A DNA stretch of 64,000 nt from Anaerolineales bacterium UBA6055 (GCA_002428985.1 DIYL01000055.1:38327-102326), one strand, 5' to 3'; positions 42,833 to 53,310 are shown, counted from the first letter of the stretch. Notes: a model not told the origin generated them from the sequence alone. Numbers and translations: made by a program.

Positions 42833-45748
42833 TTGCCTAACTTACAACTAGATGATCGTCATGAGAGTTATACATACTCGTTAGAAGCCCCTATTTCGTT
42901 GATGCGTTGGTACCCTGATGGGCGATATTTAGCGATGGTTGCTAATCGGAAACTTCACAAATGGGATAATGAAGAGGGTGGCATTGTTCGCCAACAAACG
43001 TTACGTGGTGAGGAAAATACAGTTGACCTAAACATATCCTTATCGCATGCAGTGGCTGTCTATCGCGGCAACCAGATTAGTGTTCAACGGCTTGGTCCTG
43101 GTTTTGTGCCAATCCCATGGCAGAAACACTACGATAAATTCAAAAAACTTGCATGGGCACCCAATAAAAGTCATATCGCAGCAGTCGTTACCAATGAGCT
43201 AATTGTTTTTTCGCTAAAGACCCGCAACCCGATTCCACTTACCCGTCGGATTCAAACAGATACATCTATCCAAGCAGTTTGCTGGTCGCACGATTCGGCA
43301 CACGTGGTTGCCTGTACACAAGGGCGCGAAGTCCACGTTGTGAATGTCAAAGCCCGTCGCATAGTTACAGTATTCAAACATACATCACAAGTATTGCAGG
43401 CAGAAATTTCTAGAGATAATCAAAGCCTTGTTATTGCGGCGCGTGACGGCACGATTAGTCTATTTAACTTGCAGACACTTGATGAGAGTCAAGTTCCATA
43501 TGCGACCTTACCGAGTGTAGGGTCTGCTATCAAAACCATTGATTTTTCAGCTGATAATTCGCTGATGGCAGCACGACTCTCTAATGAATATGTGTATGTG
43601 TGGAGCTTAAAAAACCAGCGACTTGTCGACATTATCCGTACACAGTGTACAATATCAAATGGATTAGCCTTTCATCCATCAGAACCCAAATTGGCTATGT
43701 CAGTCAATGCAGATGGGGCGAATACATTCGCAATTTATTCTATCCCAGACAATATTCATGATCTTGTGCCTCAAGTCGATATTATTAAGAAACGAATCGC
43801 TAAGATTGTCATCGTTGGCGATCGTTATGTAGGAAAATCGACTATTTTTAAGAACATTGTACACAAATATGAAAAAGTACAAGATAACGTCGCAATTATT
43901 CCATTCGAAAATGCAATGGCCTCTTTAGATGGTGAATTGGGTGTTAAATTAGAAATGTGGCTCTGGGATACACCAACAGCACCTGATAGCTTACTTCTAT
44001 CGGAATTAGAAATGCGAAATATTGCCATTTCTATTATTGTCTTTGATGGTACAAAAAATAAATATAAACAGTCGATCAATCATTGGCTTTCGCGCTTACA
44101 TCGTGTCCGTGGAGATTTCATTACGGAAGCATCAGCGATTCTGGCTGAATCCAATATCGAGTCGGGTTTGAGTAATGTGCAAAACGGTAAAAAAATTGAT
44201 ACTAAGCTCGGATATCGTACTCTATTTAAAGTTGATTCCTCCGGCGAAAATGCAGAAGACTTACTGCTAGAAATCTTTAAGGCGATTGATTGGCGGAATA
44301 TACAAAAAGGTGTCTATACCGAACAATTCGAGAATATCAATCAATTCTTATTCCAGATCAATCTCACACAAAATGCTATCTTAGTAAGCATCACGCAGTT
44401 GTTTAACCGCTATATGGACACACATGTAACTGCGACACTACGCTCTGTATATGATATTTATCAAGAGTTTGAAAGTTGCATCACATTCCTCGAAATGCAG
44501 GGGATTGTCCGCCGTTTCCGTTATGGTGGGTTGGTTTTGCTGACACCAAATGTCTTGAATGTCTATCTCACGAAAATCCTAGATTATGTTAGCTCTAAAG
44601 ATGAGATAGGGGCGATTAATATACAAGAGATTCTCCAAGTCGATTTTGGAATTGATGAACATTATCGTCTCGATGATGCATATTTAGAGAATGCATTGCG
44701 ACTCGCAATAGTTGATGATTTACTCGCCAACGACATTGCTTATCGTGAAGGCGATGTACTGCACTTCCCACATTTGTATCAATCGCCTATCTCGCTGTTC
44801 AAAAAAGAAAAGGAACAGGCAGATTATGAATATGTGGTAGATGAACCACTAGGTATAATCTATTCACAAATTGTAAACCGCCTACGAATTTTGAAGGATT
44901 GGGAATTCAATGGATTCGAAAAAGGCGGAGCAGGCTTTTCTACACCAGAAGGTGAGCCATTTCTTGTATCATATGAAAGTAACGAATATTCAGGTACATT
45001 GTCGCTGTCTTTTTCTAAAGTTACGCATCAGCATTCCCGTTGCTTGTTAGATCTTGTTATTCAACTGTATTTAAAAGAACTAACGATTGATGCAGAAGTC
45101 AGTAGAACACGCCTTTATAAATGCGAGAAGTGTGGGGAATATTTATCTGCGGAACAATCGCGAGCACTAGATAGTTTCGAGATGCAACAAACACATATCC
45201 CATGTAATTGTGGGCATACTATTATGATTGTCGATGAATGCACAGACAAAGATGTACTCCATAACCTGCGCGAACGGTTCAACGATATGTCTGTATCGAT
45301 TAAAGAAGCCCGCGAAGAACGCATGAAGAAGATATTGTTAGAAAATAAACATACGCTCAATATGTACGACGCGATCTTTGTCTTCGATAAAGACGATGAA
45401 TATCATGTACAGAATTTTCATACGTATTTGCGTAATGAATTCGCGATTTATGCCGAGATTCAACGATTTCCAATGGATGCAAATAAGATTGCCAATATGC
45501 GGAGATATGATGAACAGGTTGTATTCTTTCTAGGCCAAGCCAAGCTAAGCGAAAAGAATCGTGAAGAGATTGTACGGTTGGCAGACGCAATCGGTACCGT
45601 TAACCGCAAAATCATCTTGGTGATGTTTGGCACAATGTCTCGTGCAGAAGATCTATATAATCATCCTTATATTGAATTGATGATTATGTTTGATGACGAT
45701 GTCAAGAAAACGTTAAACGAGCTTGGTAGTCATCTCACGATTTTGTAG
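42833..45748 (+). CDS. WD40 - GTPase-like - zinc ribbon - TIR-like protein
   Basis: 971 residues. Residues about 10-310 are WD40-type repeats (MRWYPDGRYLAMVAN, LAWAPNKSHIAAV, VCWSHDSAHVVAC, IDFSADNSLMAAR). Residues 322-490 are a Ras/Roc-like P-loop domain (GDRYVGKST 329-337), but G3 reads DTPT instead of DxxG and no NKxD is seen, so GTP hydrolysis may be lost. Winged-helix-like and COR-like regions (about 500-750) follow, then a zinc ribbon (C764, C767, C791, C793), a short coiled coil and a Rossmann/TIR-like end (YDAIFVFDKDDE, 845-971). The start is TTG with AGAGG before it; no ATG suits. Same core order as the 46949-50566 protein. Confidence 0.78.
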   Translation: MPNLQLDDRHESYTYSLEAPISLMRWYPDGRYLAMVANRKLHKWDNEEGGIVRQQTLRGEENTVDLNISLSHAVAVYRGNQISVQRLGPGFVPIPWQKHYDKFKKLAWAPNKSHIAAVVTNELIVFSLKTRNPIPLTRRIQTDTSIQAVCWSHDSAHVVACTQGREVHVVNVKARRIVTVFKHTSQVLQAEISRDNQSLVIAARDGTISLFNLQTLDESQVPYATLPSVGSAIKTIDFSADNSLMAARLSNEYVYVWSLKNQRLVDIIRTQCTISNGLAFHPSEPKLAMSVNADGANTFAIYSIPDNIHDLVPQVDIIKKRIAKIVIVGDRYVGKSTIFKNIVHKYEKVQDNVAIIPFENAMASLDGELGVKLEMWLWDTPTAPDSLLLSELEMRNIAISIIVFDGTKNKYKQSINHWLSRLHRVRGDFITEASAILAESNIESGLSNVQNGKKIDTKLGYRTLFKVDSSGENAEDLLLEIFKAIDWRNIQKGVYTEQFENINQFLFQINLTQNAILVSITQLFNRYMDTHVTATLRSVYDIYQEFESCITFLEMQGIVRRFRYGGLVLLTPNVLNVYLTKILDYVSSKDEIGAINIQEILQVDFGIDEHYRLDDAYLENALRLAIVDDLLANDIAYREGDVLHFPHLYQSPISLFKKEKEQADYEYVVDEPLGIIYSQIVNRLRILKDWEFNGFEKGGAGFSTPEGEPFLVSYESNEYSGTLSLSFSKVTHQHSRCLLDLVIQLYLKELTIDAEVSRTRLYKCEKCGEYLSAEQSRALDSFEMQQTHIPCNCGHTIMIVDECTDKDVLHNLRERFNDMSVSIKEAREERMKKILLENKHTLNMYDAIFVFDKDDEYHVQNFHTYLRNEFAIYAEIQRFPMDANKIANMRRYDEQVVFFLGQAKLSEKNREEIVRLADAIGTVNRKIILVMFGTMSRAEDLYNHPYIELMIMFDDDVKKTLNELGSHLTIL

Positions 45749-45750
45749 TC

Positions 45751-46944
45751 TTATCCGTAGGGGTCAACATATTCTTTGCATCGCAAATATAAACCCGCGG
45801 CCTCAACACGATTGTTGACATCTAAGACTTGGTAAATTTCGTAGTTCATCGCCTTAATCGTTGAAGATGCATAATTCAGTGTACTGGCAATTTCTTTATT
45901 CGTAGAGCCTTTTGCCAATTCGCGTAAAACATTCAGTTGGTTCGGCGATAACTCGCGGATTCTTTCACAATCTTGTGGTGAGTCCCCAGTTTGGGGTTGA
46001 ATCGACTGTTCTTCATCTTCTGTAACAAATTGCTTCACAAATTCAAAGTGATGTTGAGACCGCCAAGTAATGTGCCATTTGGGCACTCTGTCCATCCGCA
46101 AAAACCCTGACCAAAACGCATTGCGTAGAATTTCCTCTTGATCGTCTAAACTTGGTACAGGGCATCGTTCCGGATCTTCAACTAGGAAATAATCATGATT
46201 GGTGACACCTAGTTTTGCGAATTTGATTAACCACATTTTGGCAGGGTGACTGACATTCGCCCAGACACGGCGTAAAACCACCTCAGGTGTTTCATTTTTT
46301 TCGGTCTGTCCAACATAAAATGATGGGATACCATTGCCCGAGTCACGGATGAGATCTTCCGCTTCATCTATATCAACGCCTTCATCTATCAGCTCATCGA
46401 CACTGATATTTTGTATGAGATAGCGTACTGCACGATTGAATGGCGAAATTTCTGGTGTTCTACGTCCCTGATACGCAAGCGTCCATAGTTTTTCAGATCC
46501 ATGTGCCAACACCCGAATATTAGGGCAATAACGTGCTTCGCCCATATCACGCAGGAGCAATAATAATTTACGTAATGGGGCATCTTGTACAGATTCTAAT
46601 GCTTGAATTACAACAACGATTGTCAGTTCAGCAAATTTATCAGATACCGTTGTAAAAACCTGATGAATGCGATGATCAATTTTTTCATCACCGGCTGGAG
46701 GCATTTGGAATCCAAGCCTCTGTATCAGTTGACCTTCAAGCGATTGTAAGAATAGCTCGAAGAAGGTATCGGGATCTTCAACATAACTTAACGGCTTAAC
46801 GATTAAAAACACCATATCGGGAATATCTTGCTCAAAAAGATAGTAAATCGTATCTGAGACGAGAGCATCTTCTTGCCCGAGAACAGCTACAAAACTTTTA
46901 CGCAGTGTGTCTTCAATCTGCTTTAAAACATATGGTCGATTCAT
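45751..46944 (-). CDS. LuxR-type HTH protein with degenerate AAA/STAND core
   Basis: 397 residues. The C-terminus (about 331-390) is a LuxR/GerE helix-turn-helix: LSPNQLNVLRELAKGSTNKEIASTLNYAS. The N-terminal 1-215 resembles an AAA core: FVAVLGQEDALVSDTI in place of a P-loop (no GKS/T), TIVVVIQALES as Walker B position, IRVLAHGSEKLW as sensor, and SGNGIPSFYVG like the GGxP turn. It probably does not hydrolyse ATP. It begins 4 nt after the stop of the GTPase-AAA gene with GGAGA inside that gene, so they are co-translated. Role: likely regulator of, or adaptor to, the island; convergent with the WD40-GTPase gene (2 nt apart). Confidence 0.75.
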   Translation of the reverse strand: MNRPYVLKQIEDTLRKSFVAVLGQEDALVSDTIYYLFEQDIPDMVFLIVKPLSYVEDPDTFFELFLQSLEGQLIQRLGFQMPPAGDEKIDHRIHQVFTTVSDKFAELTIVVVIQALESVQDAPLRKLLLLLRDMGEARYCPNIRVLAHGSEKLWTLAYQGRRTPEISPFNRAVRYLIQNISVDELIDEGVDIDEAEDLIRDSGNGIPSFYVGQTEKNETPEVVLRRVWANVSHPAKMWLIKFAKLGVTNHDYFLVEDPERCPVPSLDDQEEILRNAFWSGFLRMDRVPKWHITWRSQHHFEFVKQFVTEDEEQSIQPQTGDSPQDCERIRELSPNQLNVLRELAKGSTNKEIASTLNYASSTIKAMNYEIYQVLDVNNRVEAAGLYLRCKEYVDPYG

Positions 46945-46948
46945 CTGA

Positions 46949-49900
46949 TCAGGTCTCCGATAACAGGTGTTTTTCCATTTCGCCCAATGTCCTATGGTTG
47001 CCGATATTTTTATTAAATGCGTGACTCAAATAACGCGGCTTTATTCGGTAATGAAGCGTTTCTTGTATTTCAATCTCTTCTACAATCTGAAATTGTTTCA
47101 AACTATCAAATACAATATTTGCCTCGGCTTCGGCATTGGGTAAGTTGGATAACTGAGTAATAATATCTTCTGGAGTGATTTTATCGAATTTTGCAATTAT
47201 TTTCAAAATAATTTCAAGAAATTCGTGATGATCATACATAAAATATTCATGCAGTTTTGTAAGATACCCCTGGTTATCTTTGACGCGTGCGACCTCAAAA
47301 TCCTGCACATAACGGTCAAATGTGGAGTCGTGGTCGTCATCATTACTGACCATCGTATTAAACAATTCCTGACAAAAATAGATCATGAGATAAGGCACAC
47401 CACCTGTCCCCTCATATATGTCAATTATCTGTGAGCGTGTAAATCTCAAGTCAACTTGATTCATAATTTCTTGTAGTAGGTCTGCGGCAGCTTTTTTCTC
47501 AATCCCGCGTGCATAATAGATTTCCATCATATCTGAAAAGTTACCTGTTTGTTTATGCACGGCATTCCGTAAGATGGCATGTCCTGACAAGAAAAAGACA
47601 CAGATGCGTTTTTCATGCAATAGACGGATAGCCCAACGGAATGAATTCCCACTTTCGTTATCCATCCTTAGCAAATAATCCATCTCGTCCATCAACAGAA
47701 CAGGGGTTTGGCCGGTGCGAATCTGATAATCTTCTAGGAGGTGAATCCATAGTCCTGCTGTGACGTTACTCACAGGATCAATTTCAAGTACCCGTAACAC
47801 ATGATCAATGTAGGATTCGATAGATAAAAACCCACCGACAGTTTCCATAACTGGGGTATATTGTGTATCTTCAAGAATATTATGAATCTTATGCAACAGA
47901 GATGTTTTACCACTTCGCATTGGGCCAAAGATAAACCGCCCTTTTAGCACCCCTAGTCGCGTTTCTTTTCTGATTGTTTTAATCAGTTTGCTATGCCCAA
48001 AGAAAATACCATCTGCCGAGGCGGCTTTGTTAATATCAAACTTGAGTATTTTCTCGATAAACTTTGCGCCACCTCGTTGTAAGTTTCGGACAAGATAGCG
48101 CCTGAACCAGCCATCACGATTAGCTGGTGTTTTCATCAGGTCTTGTAGTGCAAGTACATTGAGGTGAATAATCTTAATATTGCCCCGAATGTCTAAGTCT
48201 GGTAGTACGTTGACATCAACAATAATAAGAAACTCAACCTGATACTTGATGCGAAGTTTTGTGACCAACTTAGCTTCGTTTTCATCCTGATGTTGACGCA
48301 CATAGATCAGCGACTGTGGACGATTGATTAGTAAGTGTGAAATTTTTAAGTTAGCGAACCAAAACTGCGATAAATCAAGCCTTTTGGGCACACGTAAATC
48401 CATAATATCGGAGTCATGAGAATCATAGTAAACTGGCGAGATATCATCGATACTAAAGAAATGTAAAATAGCTTGTCCAAGGTATGGAAACTCTTGTAAT
48501 GCGGGTGTGTTTAATCGTCCATGGACCGCTTCAACACCTGTTAATTGATTGTCCCGTATCCGATCGAGTAATTCCTCGTCCGATGCTGAGTTATTGGGTG
48601 ACCATTCGATAACATTAAACCCACGATTAATCAGAGGGTGGCTGTAGGTGATGATTGTTGGGTGAATTACGACAACGAGAAAATAAAATTGAAGTGGCTG
48701 GTAATGTTGATGAATCAGATTGATGAGGTCGATTTGTTTTCGTATCTGATTATTCCCACCGACAAAATATACAATCCGGCTGACTTGATTGTTCTTGAGT
48801 AAGTCATTTAATTCTGCAAAATTGACCCCGTACAAACCACGTGTAGGGATAAGCATTGTATTCATCCCATTTGCTCGCAGCTTATTGTTAATCTCGTGTA
48901 TATCATCAATTACATCAACTGCTCGTTCGAAGATAAATAGACAATCAATTGTACTATCAATCTTGCTTAACTTAATTTTATAGTGAGCCAATCTTTCATT
49001 GAAAATGACTACAGAATTCTTGACGATTTCTTCTGCTTCTTGCAAAAGTTCTAACTGCTGAAGATAAGAGAGTTGAGATGGTCGCGGCAACAAGTAATTT
49101 ATTGTCGTACAAACCATACACCGAATTTGTTCGGGATGTTTGTCGATTTGCTCTGATGTAAATGGCTTGCGACATTTTCGGCAACAATAGTATCGATTCG
49201 TATCTAATGTGGCGACATTTCCCATATCTGTAATCAAATTATATACATACGTCTCAAATAATAACCTCAGGTGGTGGGGGGTTTCATCTGTACAGTAGAT
49301 CCAGATTTTAGGGTCGGGTGCATGTGGATCTGGTTGGATAATCTGATAGCCGCTTTCTGGATATTGTCGATCTTCATCAGAATGACCTTGGAAGATCGCA
49401 TGATTACTCCAGTAGCTCGTAAGTTGATAGCGTTCACTGCGGTTTACCCTGACAATCAGTTGCGGATAATTAAGGCTTGGGAATAAATGCATATCCAATA
49501 CCAGCGCACCGCTGAAATTACGTAAATCCAATGACCGATCTTGTACTAGATTAGATAAAAACACGACATAGTTATTATCCAAAATCAGTAGATCTCGATA
49601 CGCTAGAAAATATAGAATCAAACCATTTAGGCGTTTATGTTGTTCACTGGAAATACCAATATTAAATGGGTCAGGGCGTTCCAAGATTGTGTCTACTTGC
49701 ACAGGAACAAATTCCTGACTCTGACCCAAATGTAAATTGGAGTGACGTGGGAGTTCCAGTATGCTTGCTACATATCTTTCAAGCAGGTTCATATCCAATA
49801 GAATATGATCCCGCTGGGGGAATTGAAATAGTGTCCCACGGTATTGTAACGCATTGAGAAGATCATCATATTCGGTTGTTGAGATCAGATCGTTCGAGTC

Positions 49901-50566
49901 CTCTAAAAGGTGGATGTAGAGTTGATGACGATCTAACACAACATCTCTATATTGGGCACTATCTATAAGTTGTTTGAGTGTATTGAGCTTAATATTATCA
50001 ACTGGATATTGTTGATACCAGTTAATTTGATCATATATAGCATTGAGTAAGTCACCAATCCCTTGATGTGTTTGACAACTCGTATAGAAAATACCATTAA
50101 ACTCTAATTCATCACGAATTTCGAATAATTCGCGTTCGTTTAGTGCACGCGGACGTACCATGTCAATTTTGGTAACAACTAAGAACGTTGTGATTGGTCG
50201 TTTTTGTTCGTTAGATATTTTACGGATAACATCTGACCAATATTCTATCGCGTCTATTTCTTCGTCGTCTTGTCCTTTGGTACGATCAATTGTGATGAGC
50301 GCAATATCAACATCATCTAAAAGCAATTCATGAATAACACGATACCCATCATGTCCCGAAAAGTCCCAAAGGCTTATTTCATGATATTCATCCTCACCAG
50401 CTTCAACACCCAAATGTTGTACTGCTACATTTTCTATACTATTGGGTCGATGTTCAACTTGTGCAAGTGTCTCAATCAAACTGGATTTGCCAGAACGACG
50501 TGATCCTAATACAACAACTTTGCATCCACGAATAATGGCGGGTATCTTGTTCATATCCAATGTCAC
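46949..50566 (-). CDS. Ras-like GTPase - zinc ribbon - TIR-like - AAA ATPase fusion
   Basis: 1205 residues. Residues 13-180 are an intact Ras/Roc-like GTPase (G1 GSRRSGKSS 21-29, G3 DFSG 68-71, G4 TKID 132-135). About 190-440 is COR-like or winged-helix. The zinc ribbon has C462/C465 and C483/C486. A coiled coil (500-535) leads to a TIR-like Rossmann region (STIDCLFIFERAVD, 538-650), then a second alpha/beta region (730-810), then an AAA ATPase (GPMRSGKTS 881-889, LLMDEMD 957-963, FFLSGH sensor, GTGGVPYLM) and a C-terminal winged helix. The start may be GTG at 50566 or ATG at 50554; neither has a strong site. First gene of a two-gene operon. Probable sensor-effector protein. Confidence 0.8.
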   Translation of the reverse strand: MTLDMNKIPAIIRGCKVVVLGSRRSGKSSLIETLAQVEHRPNSIENVAVQHLGVEAGEDEYHEISLWDFSGHDGYRVIHELLLDDVDIALITIDRTKGQDDEEIDAIEYWSDVIRKISNEQKRPITTFLVVTKIDMVRPRALNERELFEIRDELEFNGIFYTSCQTHQGIGDLLNAIYDQINWYQQYPVDNIKLNTLKQLIDSAQYRDVVLDRHQLYIHLLEDSNDLISTTEYDDLLNALQYRGTLFQFPQRDHILLDMNLLERYVASILELPRHSNLHLGQSQEFVPVQVDTILERPDPFNIGISSEQHKRLNGLILYFLAYRDLLILDNNYVVFLSNLVQDRSLDLRNFSGALVLDMHLFPSLNYPQLIVRVNRSERYQLTSYWSNHAIFQGHSDEDRQYPESGYQIIQPDPHAPDPKIWIYCTDETPHHLRLLFETYVYNLITDMGNVATLDTNRYYCCRKCRKPFTSEQIDKHPEQIRCMVCTTINYLLPRPSQLSYLQQLELLQEAEEIVKNSVVIFNERLAHYKIKLSKIDSTIDCLFIFERAVDVIDDIHEINNKLRANGMNTMLIPTRGLYGVNFAELNDLLKNNQVSRIVYFVGGNNQIRKQIDLINLIHQHYQPLQFYFLVVVIHPTIITYSHPLINRGFNVIEWSPNNSASDEELLDRIRDNQLTGVEAVHGRLNTPALQEFPYLGQAILHFFSIDDISPVYYDSHDSDIMDLRVPKRLDLSQFWFANLKISHLLINRPQSLIYVRQHQDENEAKLVTKLRIKYQVEFLIIVDVNVLPDLDIRGNIKIIHLNVLALQDLMKTPANRDGWFRRYLVRNLQRGGAKFIEKILKFDINKAASADGIFFGHSKLIKTIRKETRLGVLKGRFIFGPMRSGKTSLLHKIHNILEDTQYTPVMETVGGFLSIESYIDHVLRVLEIDPVSNVTAGLWIHLLEDYQIRTGQTPVLLMDEMDYLLRMDNESGNSFRWAIRLLHEKRICVFFLSGHAILRNAVHKQTGNFSDMMEIYYARGIEKKAAADLLQEIMNQVDLRFTRSQIIDIYEGTGGVPYLMIYFCQELFNTMVSNDDDHDSTFDRYVQDFEVARVKDNQGYLTKLHEYFMYDHHEFLEIILKIIAKFDKITPEDIITQLSNLPNAEAEANIVFDSLKQFQIVEEIEIQETLHYRIKPRYLSHAFNKNIGNHRTLGEMEKHLLSET

Positions 50567-51035
50567 ACTCTCTAAACTTTCTGATGTATCTGATGTTGGT
50601 AATATAGTGAAGATAGGAAGGGATAAAAACGGTTTTGGTACGAATAGATTGTGTGGGTGGGAAAATTAATTTTCATAAGAATACGAGCCATTTGTTTTGA
50701 TCATGTTACTGCAACTCCTAATATCCGACCACTAACTTTAGTAGGTAAATCGTTTGGTAATTCAGGCTTCCGCTTATATTTCGTTAAGATCATATTTGAC
50801 AAGCGTTTGCATAAGTTTCGACACATATAATTTACCGACCATAACAAAATCATTTGCTAACTAAAGTAGTCGGATAATCCCTACCTTTGCCTCATTACGA
50901 AACATCCTCTCAACCGTATTATAAAAATGTGCACTTATAACAGTTTTTATCGTTGATATATTCGGTCGATAGGGTGATATTCTAACGTTAAATATCGGGG
51001 GAATCGACTAGTTGACAAACATTTGGGGAGTCGGA
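50567..51035. other. AT-rich 469-bp intergenic region with an inverted repeat
   Basis: No gene supported. It holds the upstream DNA of the GTPase-AAA operon and of the Ldh2-family gene. TATCCGAC (50722-50729) and GTCGGATA (50869-50876) form an inverted repeat 140 bp apart, each next to a CTAACTTTAG or CTAACTAAAG stretch, and TTTACCGACC lies between. This could be a regulatory element or the trace of an insertion end. Confidence 0.5.
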
Positions 51036-52016
51036 ATGAATACAACAATTATTGATATTGAAGAACTAAGGACGCTGTGTATACGTGCGATGAGGAAAGC
51101 AGGTGCCACAGCAGGTGAAGCCGACATTATTTTTTCAGATTTTTTGGATGCAGAGGCGCGTGGTAAGCAACAGTGTGGATTTGTGGGCTTTGCAACTGTT
51201 CTAGATGCATTCCCGGCTGATGAAAAATTTGAAGTTCATGATTTTCAGGAAACCGCAATTGCGATCAAAGGAAACGGCAATGCCGGACAATTAGTCGCGC
51301 GATACGCCATTGATATGGCAATGGATTACTTAGAAGATTATCGTATTTGCGCAATCGGTCTTAAAAATATCACCCGATTTAACAGCGCGGGGACAATTGC
51401 CCAATATGCCGCAGAACAAGGGGCAATAGCCATTGTATCTCAGTATGGTGGTGAGTCATTTACAATCCCCATCACAGGTAAACAAGCAAATCTCGCAATA
51501 AATCCAATTGGTATTGCTCTTCCAGAAACCGACCCACTGTTCGTCCTCGATATTTCGTTATCACAGGCGGATATGGGATACACCAATATCGCGCGCTTTT
51601 TAAATCGACCAATCGAAGCCAGTTGGGGTGGTATTGGTGAAGGGCAAGATACACTATTTGTTGATGAGCTGACGATTGGTACACCTTTTAACGGACACAG
51701 TGGGTATGACTTATCGTTGGTATTTCAGATGTTATCAGGTGCGTTGCTATCAGGATGGCAATCGCAACATGTGAATGATGAGCAGGGCGCAACTATTTTA
51801 CTCATTCACCCGACAATTTTTGGACACTCAAGCGAATCGTTTCAACGTCAGATTGCCACAATACTAGATCAAATTGTAATTGACGATCCATGTATGAATG
51901 ATGTGACATACCCGTCTCAATATCCAAATGCACAATACCGTTCAATTCTAGAAACAGGAAAAATCACCCTGCCAATGAGCGTCGTGAAATCGATTCGCCA
52001 GCTGGCATTAGCTTGA
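51036..52016 (+). CDS. Ldh2/YiaK family NAD(P)-dependent 2-hydroxyacid dehydrogenase
   Basis: 326 residues of the malate/L-lactate dehydrogenase 2 family (unrelated to classical LDH). Features: N-terminal helix pair ending in FLDAEARGKQQCGF, GNGNAGQLVARYAIDMAM, ITRFNSAGTIAQYAAEQG (usual xNSxHFGxAxxYA, with the His replaced by Ser/Ala), NPIGIALP and VLDISLSQ. Members reduce or oxidise 2-oxoacids, including sulfolactate, ureidoglycolate and diketogulonate. The canonical His loss makes activity uncertain. GGGGAG before the ATG at 51036 decides the start over the TTG at 51012. Confidence 0.78.
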   Translation: MNTTIIDIEELRTLCIRAMRKAGATAGEADIIFSDFLDAEARGKQQCGFVGFATVLDAFPADEKFEVHDFQETAIAIKGNGNAGQLVARYAIDMAMDYLEDYRICAIGLKNITRFNSAGTIAQYAAEQGAIAIVSQYGGESFTIPITGKQANLAINPIGIALPETDPLFVLDISLSQADMGYTNIARFLNRPIEASWGGIGEGQDTLFVDELTIGTPFNGHSGYDLSLVFQMLSGALLSGWQSQHVNDEQGATILLIHPTIFGHSSESFQRQIATILDQIVIDDPCMNDVTYPSQYPNAQYRSILETGKITLPMSVVKSIRQLALA

Positions 52017-52026
52017 GTGCGACGGG

Positions 52027-53310
52027 TTACTTCAACAATTTGCGAATCCGTTCAGCTTCACGTTGACCAGACAAAAATGCACCATGCACGGTTGACGGAT
52101 ACTCACGAGTAGTCGCTTCACCTGCAAAAAATAAACGATCGGCAACAGGTTGTGCCATCGCTTTATAGTCATCGCCTGAAGCACCTATTGGGATATAGGA
52201 ATACGCCCCCATGCTAAAGGGGTCATTCATCCAGCTGGTAAGGAGATAATCTGTAGGGTCTGGAATTGATTCGCCATATATCGTCCGCAAGACAGCCATA
52301 GCTCTGTCAATTACATGGGCATCGGACATCTTTTCAAGATCATGGGCGAACTGTCCGGTATTGATAGACATCAAAACGGGCTCATCAATATAGTATTGAT
52401 AGTTCATCCATGTAATCCACTGGTCTTTTGCCTCTGCTACATAACCAAAGAATTCATACTCGTCATCCCAGAAAACTTCGGGAAAGCGAAGATAGGTCTT
52501 ATGGAATGCACCCATTTCTAAGTTGTGGATTGCCTGCTGTTTAGAGGCAGGTAACGTCGGTGAGAATTGAATTTTCTTGTGCTTTAATACACCAAGTGGC
52601 ACTGCAACGATTACATGTGTGCCCTTAATTGCATCACCATCAGCGGTTTTAACAGTCACTCCGCCTTTATATTCAACTTCTTCAACAACTGTATTCAGCC
52701 GAATATCAAGCCCCTTAGCGAGTATGTCAATAATTTGACGATACCCTTTAGGGAAGACGACATGATCACCTTTGAGTTCTTCATCCTGATCCCACCACCA
52801 TAGCGACATATCCGATAGATTAGCAGCATAATCGTGCTCAATTTCACCAATCATGACCCATTCTATTAAACAGCTTTCCTCGGCTGACAAGTCGCGTTTA
52901 GCCAACAATGCATCAATACCATCTCGCAATGCAATATCTTTATCGAGTTCTTCACGGTGTTTATCCAGCTGTTTCATGAGCTTACGAAAGCGGGATTCCG
53001 CCTTTACAACTTGTCTATCAGGCACTTCCTCACCATCGGCTGAATAGAGTAAATATGAATCCCAATCGGTTGGTATCGTTTTAATCTTATTTTTTTTAGC
53101 TAATTTCTGGATTGGATTTTTCTTGACGCCATGAATCCATGATGCGCCCATATCGACATATCCGCCAAGTGCATCATTTGACCAAATCCGTCCACCAATA
53201 CGATCCCGCGCTTCGAGGACGATAACCTCAATCCCTGCATCATGTAATGCTCTTGCAGCAGAGAGCCCCGCTGTACCGGCTCCGATAACGATTACTGTAT
53301 TGTTTGTCAT
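52027..53310 (-). CDS. Flavin-containing amine oxidase
   Basis: 427 residues. The N-terminal dinucleotide motif VIVIGAGTAGLSAARAL and the following EARDRIGGRIWS are the FAD-binding signature of the monoamine/polyamine oxidase family. MGASWIHG is typical of polyamine oxidases, and the C-terminal FFAGEATTREYPSTVHGAFLSG is the second FAD motif. It probably oxidises polyamines or other primary/secondary amines, giving H2O2. No signal peptide. It is convergent with the Ldh2 gene (10 nt apart) and has no evident operon partner. Confidence 0.9.
   Translation of the reverse strand: MTNNTVIVIGAGTAGLSAARALHDAGIEVIVLEARDRIGGRIWSNDALGGYVDMGASWIHGVKKNPIQKLAKKNKIKTIPTDWDSYLLYSADGEEVPDRQVVKAESRFRKLMKQLDKHREELDKDIALRDGIDALLAKRDLSAEESCLIEWVMIGEIEHDYAANLSDMSLWWWDQDEELKGDHVVFPKGYRQIIDILAKGLDIRLNTVVEEVEYKGGVTVKTADGDAIKGTHVIVAVPLGVLKHKKIQFSPTLPASKQQAIHNLEMGAFHKTYLRFPEVFWDDEYEFFGYVAEAKDQWITWMNYQYYIDEPVLMSINTGQFAHDLEKMSDAHVIDRAMAVLRTIYGESIPDPTDYLLTSWMNDPFSMGAYSYIPIGASGDDYKAMAQPVADRLFFAGEATTREYPSTVHGAFLSGQREAERIRKLLK

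Noticed and set aside
50722..50876. IS element ends
   Set aside because: The inverted repeat is only 8 bp with 140 bp between, no transposase and no target duplication is visible.
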